This document shows, piece by piece, positions 25,169 to 33,742 of a stretch of 64,000 nucleotides of DNA (positions within the stretch are counted from its first letter, which is position 1; each line of letters begins with the position of its first letter). This stretch comes from Hyalangium versicolor. GTDB lineage: Bacteria > Myxococcota > Myxococcia > Myxococcales > Myxococcaceae. Location: contig NZ_JAHXBF010000005.1 of the NCBI RefSeq assembly GCF_020103695.1, positions 372,001-436,000 on the forward strand. Reading direction: 5' to 3'. The translations under genes were made by a program, and so were the position numbers. Below the pieces are notes generated by a model. It was not told the origin of the DNA. It searched no databases and was given only the letters and a program-made list of their open reading frames with translations.

Positions 25169-27499
25169 GTGTACACCCCACAACGCCTGCTGCTGCTCAC
25201 CGCCTTCCTGGTGCCCTTGCTCGCCTCGGCCCAGGGGCTGCTGCTGCCTACCACCCCCAACGCCCAGCCCCTGGCCATCAAGAGCCAGCGCGTCAGCGTC
25301 GAAATCCAGGACGGCACCGCCGTCACCCGCGTGGAGCAGGTGTTCGAGAACAACGGTCCCTCGCAGCTCGAGGCCCACTACATCTTCCCCCTCCCCAAGG
25401 GCGCTGCCCTCTCCGAGTTCTATCTCTGGATCAACGGCAAGAAGACCAAGGGCGAGATGCTCGAGAAGGAGAAGGCCACCAGCATCTACGAGGGCATCGT
25501 CCGCCGGCTCGCCGACCCAGGCCTGCTCGAGTACGTCGACACCGATGTGTTCCGCGTGCGCGTCTTCCCCGTCCCCGCTCGGGGTGAGCAGAAGGTGGAG
25601 CTCACCTTCAGCCAGGTGCTCAACTACTCCAGCGGCCTCTACCACTATCACTACCCACTCGGCGCCACGGCCAAGGCCCAACCCTCCGACTGGCGGCTCG
25701 TGGGCGGCAAGGCGACGCACGACTTCACCTTCAGCGCCAAGCTGTCCAGCAAGACTCCTCTGCGCAGCATCTACTCGCCCACGCACCAGGTCGATGTGTC
25801 CCGCCGTGGCGAGGCCAACGCGATCGTGGGCATGGAGCAGGTGGGCCAGGCCGATCTCTCGAAGGATCTCGACCTGTACTACTCCGTCTCGGACAAGGCC
25901 GTGGGCCTGTCGCTGCTCACGTACAAGCAGGCCGACGAGCCCGGCTACTTCCTGGCCCTCATCGCTCCCAAGACCGAGGTCAGCCCCAACGAGATCGGCG
26001 CCAAGCGCGTCACCTTCGTCATCGACACCTCGGGCTCCATGCAGGGCGGCCGCATGAAGATCGCCAAGGACGCGCTCAAGTACTGCGTCACGCGGCTCAA
26101 CCCCCAGGACACCTTCAACGTCGTGCGCTTCTCCACCGACGTGGAGCCCCTCTTCCCCGGGCTCAAGCAGGCCTCCCAGGAGAACATCCAGAAGGCCGTC
26201 TCCTTCGTGGAGCAGATGGAGGCCCTCGGCGGCACGGCGATCGACGAAGCGCTCGTGCGCGGCCTCCAGGACAATGACGGCAAGTCCCCCACCCCTCACC
26301 TGCTCCTCTTCATCACCGACGGCCAGCCCACCATCGGCGAGACGGACGAGGGCGTGATTGCCCAGCATGCCAAGGACGGCCGGAAGACGAAGACGCGCGT
26401 GTTCACCTTCGGCGTCGGCGAGGATCTCAATGCGCGCCTGCTGGATCGGCTCTCCGCCGATGGCAACGGCACCTCGGACTTCGTCCGCGACGGCAAGGAG
26501 TTCGAGACCAAGGTCTCCAGCTTCTACGACAAGGTCAGCAACCCCGTGCTGGCGGACCTGGCTGTCGATCTGTCCTCCATCGACGCGTACGATCTCTATC
26601 CGCGCAAGCTGCCGGACCTCTTCAAGGGGACGCAGCTGGTGGTGATGGGTCGCTACCGCAAGCCCGGGGACGCCAAGGTGGTCCTCACTGGCTACGTGAA
26701 CGGCGACAAGCGCACCTTCGATTATGGCACCACGGCGCCCCGCGAGGCCTCGCGCGACGACTTCATTCCCCGGCTGTGGGCCATCCGCAAGGTGGGCTTC
26801 CTGCTGGAGGAGATCCGCCTGCGCGGCGAGCGTCCCGAGCTTCGCGACGAGGTCATCACCCTGGGCAAGAAGTTCGGCATCGTCACGCCGTACACCAGCT
26901 ACCTGGTGGTGGAGGACGAGCCGATGGTCGCCAACAACAACATGCCGCCCCCGCCTCCTCGTCCGTGGATGGATCGATCGGCACCTCGCCCGGGCTCGGC
27001 GCCCGTGCCGGAACCTGAGCGCAAGGCGGAAGCCGACGGGGCTGGAGATGACTTCGATGACGTCTTCGGCGCGAAGAGCGGGAGCACAGGTGGCGGCTTG
27101 CGCGGCGCGATGGCTCCCTCGGCCGCAGCCGCTCCGGCCGAGTCCATGACCATGGCCGAGGGCAAGGGCGCCGTAGCCGTCTCTCGCGCCACGAAGAAGA
27201 TGAAGGAGCAGGAGCGCGGCCCCTCCGCGAGCGACCCAGTGCGCGTGGCCGCGGGCCGGACCTTCCTCTTCCGTGATGGCGGCTGGATCGACTCCGAGGC
27301 GCTCTCCAACCCGGGCCAGCAACTCAAAGTGAAGTTCCTGTCCAAGGGCTACTTCGCGCTGCTCCAGGCCCGGCCAGAGCTCAAGGATGCGTTCGCGCTC
27401 GGCGACCGGGTGATGGTGCGAGTGGCCAAGGGCAAGAGCATCGTCATCGGGCCGGACGGTGAGGAGGACGAAGGCAAGATCCGGGCCTTCCTCAAGTAA
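25169..27499 (+). CDS. Secreted VIT and von Willebrand A domain protein
   Basis: A 776-residue exported protein with a signal peptide at 1-22 (ASA/QGL). The VIT domain (about 30-160) has PLPKGAALSEFYLWINGKKTKGEM. The vWA domain (about 278-450) has an intact MIDAS start, Asp286 in DTSGSMQGGR, with FSTDVEP and ITDGQPTIGE. After about 590 comes a Pro- and acid-rich stretch with PPPPP, then a C-terminal beta domain. This is the architecture of the inter-alpha-trypsin inhibitor heavy chain group in bacteria, which binds ligands at the surface. The start is GTG behind GGAGAG. No partner gene is visible. Confidence 0.88.
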   Translation: MYTPQRLLLLTAFLVPLLASAQGLLLPTTPNAQPLAIKSQRVSVEIQDGTAVTRVEQVFENNGPSQLEAHYIFPLPKGAALSEFYLWINGKKTKGEMLEKEKATSIYEGIVRRLADPGLLEYVDTDVFRVRVFPVPARGEQKVELTFSQVLNYSSGLYHYHYPLGATAKAQPSDWRLVGGKATHDFTFSAKLSSKTPLRSIYSPTHQVDVSRRGEANAIVGMEQVGQADLSKDLDLYYSVSDKAVGLSLLTYKQADEPGYFLALIAPKTEVSPNEIGAKRVTFVIDTSGSMQGGRMKIAKDALKYCVTRLNPQDTFNVVRFSTDVEPLFPGLKQASQENIQKAVSFVEQMEALGGTAIDEALVRGLQDNDGKSPTPHLLLFITDGQPTIGETDEGVIAQHAKDGRKTKTRVFTFGVGEDLNARLLDRLSADGNGTSDFVRDGKEFETKVSSFYDKVSNPVLADLAVDLSSIDAYDLYPRKLPDLFKGTQLVVMGRYRKPGDAKVVLTGYVNGDKRTFDYGTTAPREASRDDFIPRLWAIRKVGFLLEEIRLRGERPELRDEVITLGKKFGIVTPYTSYLVVEDEPMVANNNMPPPPPRPWMDRSAPRPGSAPVPEPERKAEADGAGDDFDDVFGAKSGSTGGGLRGAMAPSAAAAPAESMTMAEGKGAVAVSRATKKMKEQERGPSASDPVRVAAGRTFLFRDGGWIDSEALSNPGQQLKVKFLSKGYFALLQARPELKDAFALGDRVMVRVAKGKSIVIGPDGEEDEGKIRAFLK

Positions 27500-27513
27500 C
27501 CCGGCACATCGGG

Positions 27514-27535
27514 CCCCGGGCCCTGCCTCCCGGGG
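27514..27535 (+). terminator. GC hairpin after the VIT-vWA gene
   Basis: CCCCGGG (27514-27520) pairs with CCCGGGG (27529-27535) over an eight-base loop, 15 bases past the stop codon. No T-tract follows, so termination would be inefficient or factor-assisted. Confidence 0.4.
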
Positions 27536-27581
27536 AGCATTGTGCTGAAAATACGGGACCATGGCAGACTTTGAGGTAGGA

Positions 27582-27608
27582 CAGGGGGGCAGGTTCCAGG
27601 CCCCCCTG
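27582..27608 (+). repeat. 9-bp hairpin directly before the PilZ ribosome site
   Basis: CAGGGGGGC (27582-27590) pairs perfectly with GCCCCCCTG (27600-27608) around a nine-base loop. The 3' arm runs into the GGGAGG ribosome site (27608-27613) of the PilZ gene. It may modulate translation or end upstream transcription. Confidence 0.45.
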
Positions 27609-27618
27609 GGAGGTCCCG

Positions 27619-28224
27619 ATGGCGGAGCGGCGGCAGCACCGGAGATTCAAGAAGCAGTACACGGTCCGGTTCGGCACCACTGATCTGTCCAAACAAGGAG
27701 TCACCGGCGACATCTCCAAGGGCGGCGCCTTCATCCTCACCCGGGACCTGGTGCCGCTGGACACGCGGGTGCACCTGCAGGTGCAGCTGGACCCGAAGAA
27801 CTTCGTGCTCTTCGAGGGGATCGTGCAGCGGCACCGGAAGGTGCCTCCCGAGCTTCGTCAGGTGGATGCGGGGGGCTTCGGGGTGCGCTTCCTCTACCCG
27901 GGCGAGGTGGTGGCGGACATCGTCCACCAGGACACGACGACATTCGAGCTGCACTACGCCTCCGCCGAGGAGCTCCAGGCGGCCTACAAGCGCGAGCTGC
28001 GGGCGGGCGGGATATTCATCCCCACGGAGAAGCCGCTGCGCATCCAGGACAAGGTGATCGTCTCCTTCTGCCTGGACTTCGCCAACGCGACGGTGGAGCA
28101 GGAGAGTTCGGTGGTGCACATCGCCCTGCCGGGCAACACGCGCGCGGGTGTCTCCGTCGTGTTCACCGACAAGAAGGCGCTCGAGGAGCAGCTCAAGCCC
28201 TTCCTGCCCGCGCCCGAGAAGTAG
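27619..28224 (+). CDS. PilZ domain protein (c-di-GMP effector type)
   Basis: A 201-residue soluble protein. The N-terminal PilZ domain (about 4-110) has the c-di-GMP motifs RRQHRRFKKQY (RxxxR type) and DISKGGAFI (DxSxxG). The second half (about 115-195) repeats the beta-barrel outline (LRAGGIFIPTEKPLRIQDKVIVSF) without the binding Arg motif, as in the two-part myxobacterial PilZ proteins. Binding of c-di-GMP is likely; the target is unknown. ATG follows GGGAGG. Convergent, 18 bases from the DUF4382 gene. Confidence 0.88.
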   Translation: MAERRQHRRFKKQYTVRFGTTDLSKQGVTGDISKGGAFILTRDLVPLDTRVHLQVQLDPKNFVLFEGIVQRHRKVPPELRQVDAGGFGVRFLYPGEVVADIVHQDTTTFELHYASAEELQAAYKRELRAGGIFIPTEKPLRIQDKVIVSFCLDFANATVEQESSVVHIALPGNTRAGVSVVFTDKKALEEQLKPFLPAPEK

Positions 28225-28242
28225 CCGCCCGCCTTCGCGTGT

Positions 28243-29151
28243 CTACTGGGCGTTCGCCGAGCTCAGCGTGAACGCCACACTCACCTGCTTGCCCGAGCCC
28301 ACCTCCACGGGCGTGGGGCTTGCTGGATTCGTGGCGAACGTCACCCCTTCAGGGCCGACGATGGACGCCGAGAAGTCACCGGGGATGAGGAACTTGAACT
28401 GGGCCTCGAAGGTGCCATCGCTGTTGGCATCCGTGAAGGCCACCGTCTCCACGGTGCCAGCGGTGTTCGAGAGGGACGCCCTGAAGTCCGCCAGGGTGAC
28501 CGGCAAATCGTTCACGCTGGGCAGGATGACGTCGGCACCCTTCGTCAGCGTCAGCGTCACCGTGCTGCTGAAGGTGATCTCGGCGGCCTTGATGACGGGG
28601 CTCATGACCCACTGGCCCGAGTTGCCCGCAAGCCGGCCGAAGCTCTGCGCCACGTCGAAGTCCACGAGGATGACCTTCTGGTCACCCTCCACCTCGAGAG
28701 GGTCTGCGATCTTCACCTTGAGGCCGGACTGCCCGTAGCTGGGCATCCGCAGATCGCCAGCGACCTGCGCGCCCATGGGCAGACCTTCGCAGCTCGGCGA
28801 CGAGGCGTGTATCCGCGAGGAACCCTCCTCCTCCTCGACCTCGATGAAGGCGCTGGTGATGACGAAGCGCAGCTCCTTGTAGGTGCCAGAGGGAACGACG
28901 GCGTCCTTCACCAGATCGGCGGTGTCGTTCGCCAGCGTGAGCAGATCGGTGGTCTTCGCCTGGTTGAGCAGAACGACCCGGTTGTTCTCACCCTCACCCA
29001 GCAGCTCGACCTCGGAGATGGTGACGACGGCGCGCTTGAAGTTCCCCGGAGCGTCGGTGAGCTTGATTGTGACCTTGCTGTCACCCCTACAGCCGATGAG
29101 CCCGAGCGCAAGAGGCAGGAGGCAGGAAGCCAGGATGTGGATGCGCCGCAT
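28243..29151 (-). CDS. DUF4382 domain lipoprotein
   Basis: A 302-residue lipoprotein with signal and lipobox LGLIGC (Cys21). The DUF4382 domain (about 24-185) starts VTIKLTDAPGNFKRAVVTISEVEL, the usual opening of the family. A C-terminal Ig-like beta domain follows (FRASLSNTAGTVETVAFTDANSDGTFEAQFKF). The family's function is not known; members sit on the outer face of the envelope. The ATG at 29151 has GGAG just upstream (CTGGGAGACATCC). The longer frame to 29247 is not supported. Confidence 0.85.
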   Translation of the reverse strand: MRRIHILASCLLPLALGLIGCRGDSKVTIKLTDAPGNFKRAVVTISEVELLGEGENNRVVLLNQAKTTDLLTLANDTADLVKDAVVPSGTYKELRFVITSAFIEVEEEEGSSRIHASSPSCEGLPMGAQVAGDLRMPSYGQSGLKVKIADPLEVEGDQKVILVDFDVAQSFGRLAGNSGQWVMSPVIKAAEITFSSTVTLTLTKGADVILPSVNDLPVTLADFRASLSNTAGTVETVAFTDANSDGTFEAQFKFLIPGDFSASIVGPEGVTFATNPASPTPVEVGSGKQVSVAFTLSSANAQ

Positions 29152-29415
29152 GGATGTCTCCCAGTGAATACCTCCAACATCGGCGGAGAGACCGTCCCGC
29201 GAGACCATCGGCCACGGCCCGACACACCGCGAGCCGCGGAGAAACACCCAGCCTGAAGAACTTCCACGTCTCTATTTCTGACCGCGGTGACACATCGTCA
29301 CCATGTGCGGGAGACAAGACCAGAGCAGCGGCCAGGAGCACGTGTTTCATGCTCCAGGCCTACGCGAGGCCGCGCACGCGCGTGAACCGCTCGGCACTCC
29401 GAGTCCCAGCGCGGA
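29152..29415. other. 264-base gap with no supported gene
   Basis: This gap lies between the DUF4382 lipoprotein start and the stop of the RND pump, both on the minus strand. It should hold the lipoprotein promoter and the end of the efflux operon, but I see no clear hairpin. A minus-strand frame from 29350 begins like a signal peptide (MKHVLLAAALVLSPAHG) and then runs into the lipoprotein gene in another frame; its ribosome site is too close, so I leave it uncalled. Confidence 0.4.
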
Positions 29416-32400
29416 TCAGCTCTGCGCGGGGTGTACTTCATCCTGCGCTGGCTTCTGCTCGCGGCCGAAGAGCCGTCCCAGTCGCGCCTTGGCGCGGTCC
29501 GCCACGACATAGAAGGCAGGGACCACCAGGAGGCTCAACACGGTGGAGACGGACAAGCCGCCCAGCACCGCGATGGACATGGGCTGACGCGTCTCGCTGC
29601 CCGCACCGAGCGCGAGCGCCGCTGGCACCGCCGCCATCATCGTGGCGATGGACGTCATCAGGATGGGCCGCAGCCGCACCGGCCCCGCGCGCAGCATGGC
29701 CTCCACGGCATTGGCACCCTGCTCGCGCTGCTGCAGGGCGTAGTCCACGAGGATGATCGAGTTCTTCTTCACGATCCCCATCAACAGCAACAGGCCGATC
29801 ATGCTGAAGATGTTGAGCGTGGTGCCCGTGGCGCCCAGCGCGAACGCGGCTCCCGCCACCGACAGCGGAAGGATCGTGAGCACCGTCACCGGATGGAGGA
29901 ACGAGTTGAACTGCGAGGCGAGCACCATGTACGCCACGCCGATCCCCAGGAAGAGCGCGAACACCAGGCTGCTCATGGACTCGCGGAAGGCCACGCTGGC
30001 GCCGCCGAGCACCACGCGGGTGCCTCCTGGCAGCTCCTTGGCCAGCTTCTCCACGGTGCCAATGGCTTCCTCCTGGCTGGCGCCCGGAGCCACGTTGGCG
30101 AAGATGCTGATGGCGCGCTCGCGCTCGCGGCGGGTGATGGCCTGCAGCGCCGGACGCTCCTCCTGCTGCACCAGTGAGGAGAGCGGCACCAGCTCACCAC
30201 TGGCGGTGCGCACCTTGAGCCGCGAGAGATCCTCCGGCCGCGAGCGCTGATCGGCCAGCAGCCGCAGCCGCACGTCGATGCGCCGCCCACCGGTGCTGTA
30301 CTTGCCCACGCGCACACCGCCCACCAGTGAGTTGATGGTGGCGGCCACGGACTCGATGGAGATGCCCAGATCCGCGGCGCGAGCCCGATCCGGAGTGATG
30401 CGCAGCTCCGGCATGCCGAGCTGGTAGTCCGTGTCCACGTCCACCACCTTGCCGCTGGCCTGGAGCTTGTCACGCAGCTCCATGCTGGCATCCACCAGCT
30501 TGTCCCAATCCGAGCCACGCACGCTGAACTCCACTGGGAAGCCTCGCTGCGCGGTGAAGCCGCTCTGGGACAGGTCCTGCACCACCGCGCGCAGGCCCGG
30601 GTACGAGTTGAGCTCCTTGCGCAGCAGTTGCTGGAACTGCGCCTGGGGCATGCGCTGGTCCGGTGGCTTCAGGGTCACCATCAGGTTGCCCGAGTTCACC
30701 GCCGAGCCACCGCCTCCCATGCCGCCGATCACCGCGAAGACCTTGTCCACCTCGGGACGGCTGGCGGCGAACTCCTCCGCCTTCTGGAAGAGCCGGTTCG
30801 TCTCATCGAGACTGCTGCCCACCGCCGTCTGCAGGCGCACCGACAAGCGGCTCTGATCCTGGGAGGGAACGAACTCGGCGGACAGCGCCTTGAAGGCCAC
30901 CCCCGAGGCGGCCAGCATCAACGCCGCAGCCGCCAGCACCCACCAAGGCCGCTTCAGCGCCTTGCCGAGTACGCGCTCGTACAGGTTCTCCAGCTTCACG
31001 AAGCCCCGGTCCACCATCAGGCCCACGCGCCCCCGGTGCTCGCGCCCGGCCCGCAGCAGCTGGGCGCACCGGGCCGGCGCCAGGGTGATGGCCTCCAGGT
31101 AGGACAGCAGCACCGCCACGCAGAGGGTGACGCCAAACTGGAGGAAGAACTTGCCGATGATCCCCTTCATGAAGACAACGGGCAGGAAGATGGCCACCAC
31201 CGCCAGCGTGGCCGCCAGCGCCGCGAAGGTGATCTCGGAGGTGCCCTCGCGCGCGGCGCGCACCCGTTCCTTCCCCATCTCCGCGTGCCGGTAGATGTTC
31301 TCCAGCACCATGATGGCGTCGTCCACCACGATACCCACTGCCAGGGCCAACCCGAGCAAGGTGAAGGTATTGAGCGTGAAGCCCAGGAAGTAGATGACGG
31401 CCACCGTGCCCAGCAGCGACATGGGAATGGCCAGGATCACGTTGAGCGTGCTGGACACCGAGCCCAGGAACATCCAGCACACCAGCGCCGTCAGCGCGCA
31501 TGCCAACAGCAGCTCCACCTCGATCTCGTGGACGCTCTCCTCGATGAAGCCCGTCGAGTCGAAGTTGATGCCCAGGATCATGTCCTTGGGCAGCTCCTTC
31601 TGGAGCTCGGCCAGCACGGCGCGCACGCCCTGGGCCACGCCCACCGCGTTGGCGCCACGCTGCTTGCGGATGCCCATGCCCTGCGCGGGATTGCCGTCCA
31701 CGCGAGACAGGCGGCGCACGTCCTCGAAGCCATCCTCCACCAGCGCCACGTCGGACAGGTACACCGGCGAGCCCGCCTGCTGGCGGATGATGATGTTGCG
31801 CAGCGTCTCCAGATCCAGCGCCTCGCCCATGACACGAACGTTGACCTCACGCCCCTCCGTCTCGATGCGCCCGGCGGGCAATTCCACGTGCTCGCGCTGG
31901 AGCGCGGCGATCACGTCCGTGACGGTGAGTCCCTTGGAGTCCAGCTTCTGGGCATCCACCCAGATGCGCACGTTGCGCTCGAGCGCACCGCCCAGCGTCA
32001 CCTCGCCCACGCCCTCCACCGTCTGCAGCTTCTCCTTCACGCGGTAGCGCGCGTAGTCACTCAGCATCTGCGGCGAATAGGGCCCGGACAGCCCGATCCA
32101 CATGATGGGCTGGTCCTCGGGATTCGTCTTGGAGATGACGGGCGGATCCACGTCCTCCGGCAACCGCCGCTGGGCCTGGCTCACCTTCGTCTGCACGTCC
32201 TGCAACGCCAGGTCCACGTTGCGGGACAGGTCCAGCTCCACCGTGATGGAGGCACTGCCCTGGCGCGCCGTGGAGGTCAGCGACTTGACGCCCTCCACCT
32301 GCATCACCGCCTCTTCGATGGGCTCGATCAGATCGCTCTCCACCGCCTCGGGGGACGCGCCCTCCCAGGTGACGGAGATGTTGATCGTAGGGAAGTCCAC

Positions 32401-32517
32401 GTCCGGGAACTGGCTGATGCCGATACGCTGAGCGGCCACCAGTCCGAAGACGATGGTGGCCGCCATCAACATCCACGCGAAGACGGGCTTCTTGATGCAG
32501 GCCTCGGTCAGGCTCAT
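29416..32517 (-). CDS. RND efflux pump, AcrB/HAE1 family inner-membrane transporter
   Basis: A 1033-residue RND pump of normal family length. TM1 is near 10-30, followed by the periplasmic porter region; a second copy of the layout follows in the C-terminal half. The proton-relay Asp pair is in GIVVDDAIMVLENI near residue 400, and the matching Lys is in GIVKKNSIILVDYA near 918. The N-terminus is SLTEACIKKPVFAWMLMAATIVFG. It exports drugs, lipids or toxic compounds from periplasm or membrane using protons. It starts in an ATGA overlap with the adaptor gene. With the adaptor and TolC-like channel it forms a complete tripartite pump. The substrate is unknown. Confidence 0.95.
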   Translation of the reverse strand: MSLTEACIKKPVFAWMLMAATIVFGLVAAQRIGISQFPDVDFPTINISVTWEGASPEAVESDLIEPIEEAVMQVEGVKSLTSTARQGSASITVELDLSRNVDLALQDVQTKVSQAQRRLPEDVDPPVISKTNPEDQPIMWIGLSGPYSPQMLSDYARYRVKEKLQTVEGVGEVTLGGALERNVRIWVDAQKLDSKGLTVTDVIAALQREHVELPAGRIETEGREVNVRVMGEALDLETLRNIIIRQQAGSPVYLSDVALVEDGFEDVRRLSRVDGNPAQGMGIRKQRGANAVGVAQGVRAVLAELQKELPKDMILGINFDSTGFIEESVHEIEVELLLACALTALVCWMFLGSVSSTLNVILAIPMSLLGTVAVIYFLGFTLNTFTLLGLALAVGIVVDDAIMVLENIYRHAEMGKERVRAAREGTSEITFAALAATLAVVAIFLPVVFMKGIIGKFFLQFGVTLCVAVLLSYLEAITLAPARCAQLLRAGREHRGRVGLMVDRGFVKLENLYERVLGKALKRPWWVLAAAALMLAASGVAFKALSAEFVPSQDQSRLSVRLQTAVGSSLDETNRLFQKAEEFAASRPEVDKVFAVIGGMGGGGSAVNSGNLMVTLKPPDQRMPQAQFQQLLRKELNSYPGLRAVVQDLSQSGFTAQRGFPVEFSVRGSDWDKLVDASMELRDKLQASGKVVDVDTDYQLGMPELRITPDRARAADLGISIESVAATINSLVGGVRVGKYSTGGRRIDVRLRLLADQRSRPEDLSRLKVRTASGELVPLSSLVQQEERPALQAITRRERERAISIFANVAPGASQEEAIGTVEKLAKELPGGTRVVLGGASVAFRESMSSLVFALFLGIGVAYMVLASQFNSFLHPVTVLTILPLSVAGAAFALGATGTTLNIFSMIGLLLLMGIVKKNSIILVDYALQQREQGANAVEAMLRAGPVRLRPILMTSIATMMAAVPAALALGAGSETRQPMSIAVLGGLSVSTVLSLLVVPAFYVVADRAKARLGRLFGREQKPAQDEVHPAQS

Positions 32518-33737
32518 TGCGCGGCCCCTCCGCTACCACCGTTGTCTCGGCCCACCGGTTGTTTGCGCGGCTCGCCCGACAACTCGGGCTTCGCACCCTC
32601 CGCGATGCGCACCGGGGCTCCGTCTTTCAGAGCCTCGGCGCCGCGCACAACAATGCGCTCTCCCGGCTTGATGCCCTCACGCACCTCCACCCGGCCATCC
32701 GCCGTGCGCAGCCCGAGCTCCAGCACGCGCTCACGCGCCTTGTCTCCCTCGACCACGTAGGCCAGGAAGCCGCGCTCGCTGGGCCGCACCGCCGTCTGGG
32801 GGACAACTGGTGCGCCCTTCGCCGTGGCCACAGGGACCGCGACGGTGGCGAAGGCTCCGGGCCGCAGGGATTCAGCAGACTCCTTGGACACCTCGGCCGT
32901 CACCGGCACCATGCGGCTCTGATCGTCCGCCGCAGCCGCCACATAGGTGATCTTCGCCTCATAGGTGCCGCTGTCCGAGCGCACCGTGAAGCGCGCCGCC
33001 ATGCCCGGCTTGATCCGCGCCACGTCCGCCTCCGGCACGCGGAAGCGCAGCAGCAACGGATCGCGGCGCAGCAGCGTGGCCAGGACATAGCCCGGCTGCA
33101 CGTACTGGCCCGTCTGCACCGTGCGCGTCTGCAACACCCCGTCCATGGGCGCCTTCACGTACGCATCGCGCAGGTTCAGCTCCGCCTGGTCCAACGCCGC
33201 CTTCGCCGCGCTCACCTCTGCCGCCGCCGTGCGCGCCCGCGTCTCGAAAGTCTGGAGCTCCTCCGCAGGCAACAGGCCCGGGCGCTGCTCGTTCACCGCC
33301 GCCCGCCGCTGGGCTCCCGCCTGCGCCTCAGAAGCCGAGGCCTGCGCCTTCTCCAGCGCCGCCTTCGCCGCGCTCACCGCCAGGCTGTAGCGGGTGGGCT
33401 CGATCTCCGCCAGCACGTCGCCCTTCTTCACCGCCTGGCCCTCCGTGAAGCCCACGCGCTCCACGACTCCCGCCACGCGGGCGGTGATCTGCACCCGTTC
33501 GAAGGCCTCCACGGAGCCCACCGCGCTCACCACGTACTCGACGTCCTGGACATCAACGGGAGTCACTTCGACGGGGAACTGCATGGCCCCTCGGCCCCCT
33601 CCGCCTCCCGCCCCCCCGCCACCGCCCTTGCCTGCCTGCGGACCTCCGCCCGGGGCGCCTCCCGCATCCTTGCGGCCACAGCCTGCTCCCAGAGCCACGG
33701 CCACGGCCACCACTGCCAGCAGCCCCTTCGCACGCAT
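32514..33737 (-). CDS. RND periplasmic adaptor (MFP) lipoprotein
   Basis: A 407-residue AcrA-type adaptor. Signal peptide with lipobox LGAGC (about Cys20), a Gly-rich linker, then the lipoyl-like half (VGSVEAFERVQITARVAG), an Ala-rich alpha hairpin (about 105-180), the other lipoyl half (VKAPMDGVLQTRTVQTG) and beta-barrel and membrane-proximal domains. It links the AcrB-type pump to the TolC-like channel. The ATG at 33737 was chosen since AGGAG is eleven bases away; GTG starts at 33746 and 33740 are also possible, the first overlapping the channel gene's stop. Second gene of the efflux operon. Confidence 0.92.
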   Translation of the reverse strand: MRAKGLLAVVAVAVALGAGCGRKDAGGAPGGGPQAGKGGGGGAGGGGGRGAMQFPVEVTPVDVQDVEYVVSAVGSVEAFERVQITARVAGVVERVGFTEGQAVKKGDVLAEIEPTRYSLAVSAAKAALEKAQASASEAQAGAQRRAAVNEQRPGLLPAEELQTFETRARTAAAEVSAAKAALDQAELNLRDAYVKAPMDGVLQTRTVQTGQYVQPGYVLATLLRRDPLLLRFRVPEADVARIKPGMAARFTVRSDSGTYEAKITYVAAAADDQSRMVPVTAEVSKESAESLRPGAFATVAVPVATAKGAPVVPQTAVRPSERGFLAYVVEGDKARERVLELGLRTADGRVEVREGIKPGERIVVRGAEALKDGAPVRIAEGAKPELSGEPRKQPVGRDNGGSGGAAQ

Positions 33738-33742
33738 CACGA

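Noticed and set aside
29087..29350. Minus-strand frame beginning with a signal-peptide-like sequence
   Set aside because: Its ribosome site would be one base from the ATG, and most of it overlaps the DUF4382 gene in another frame.
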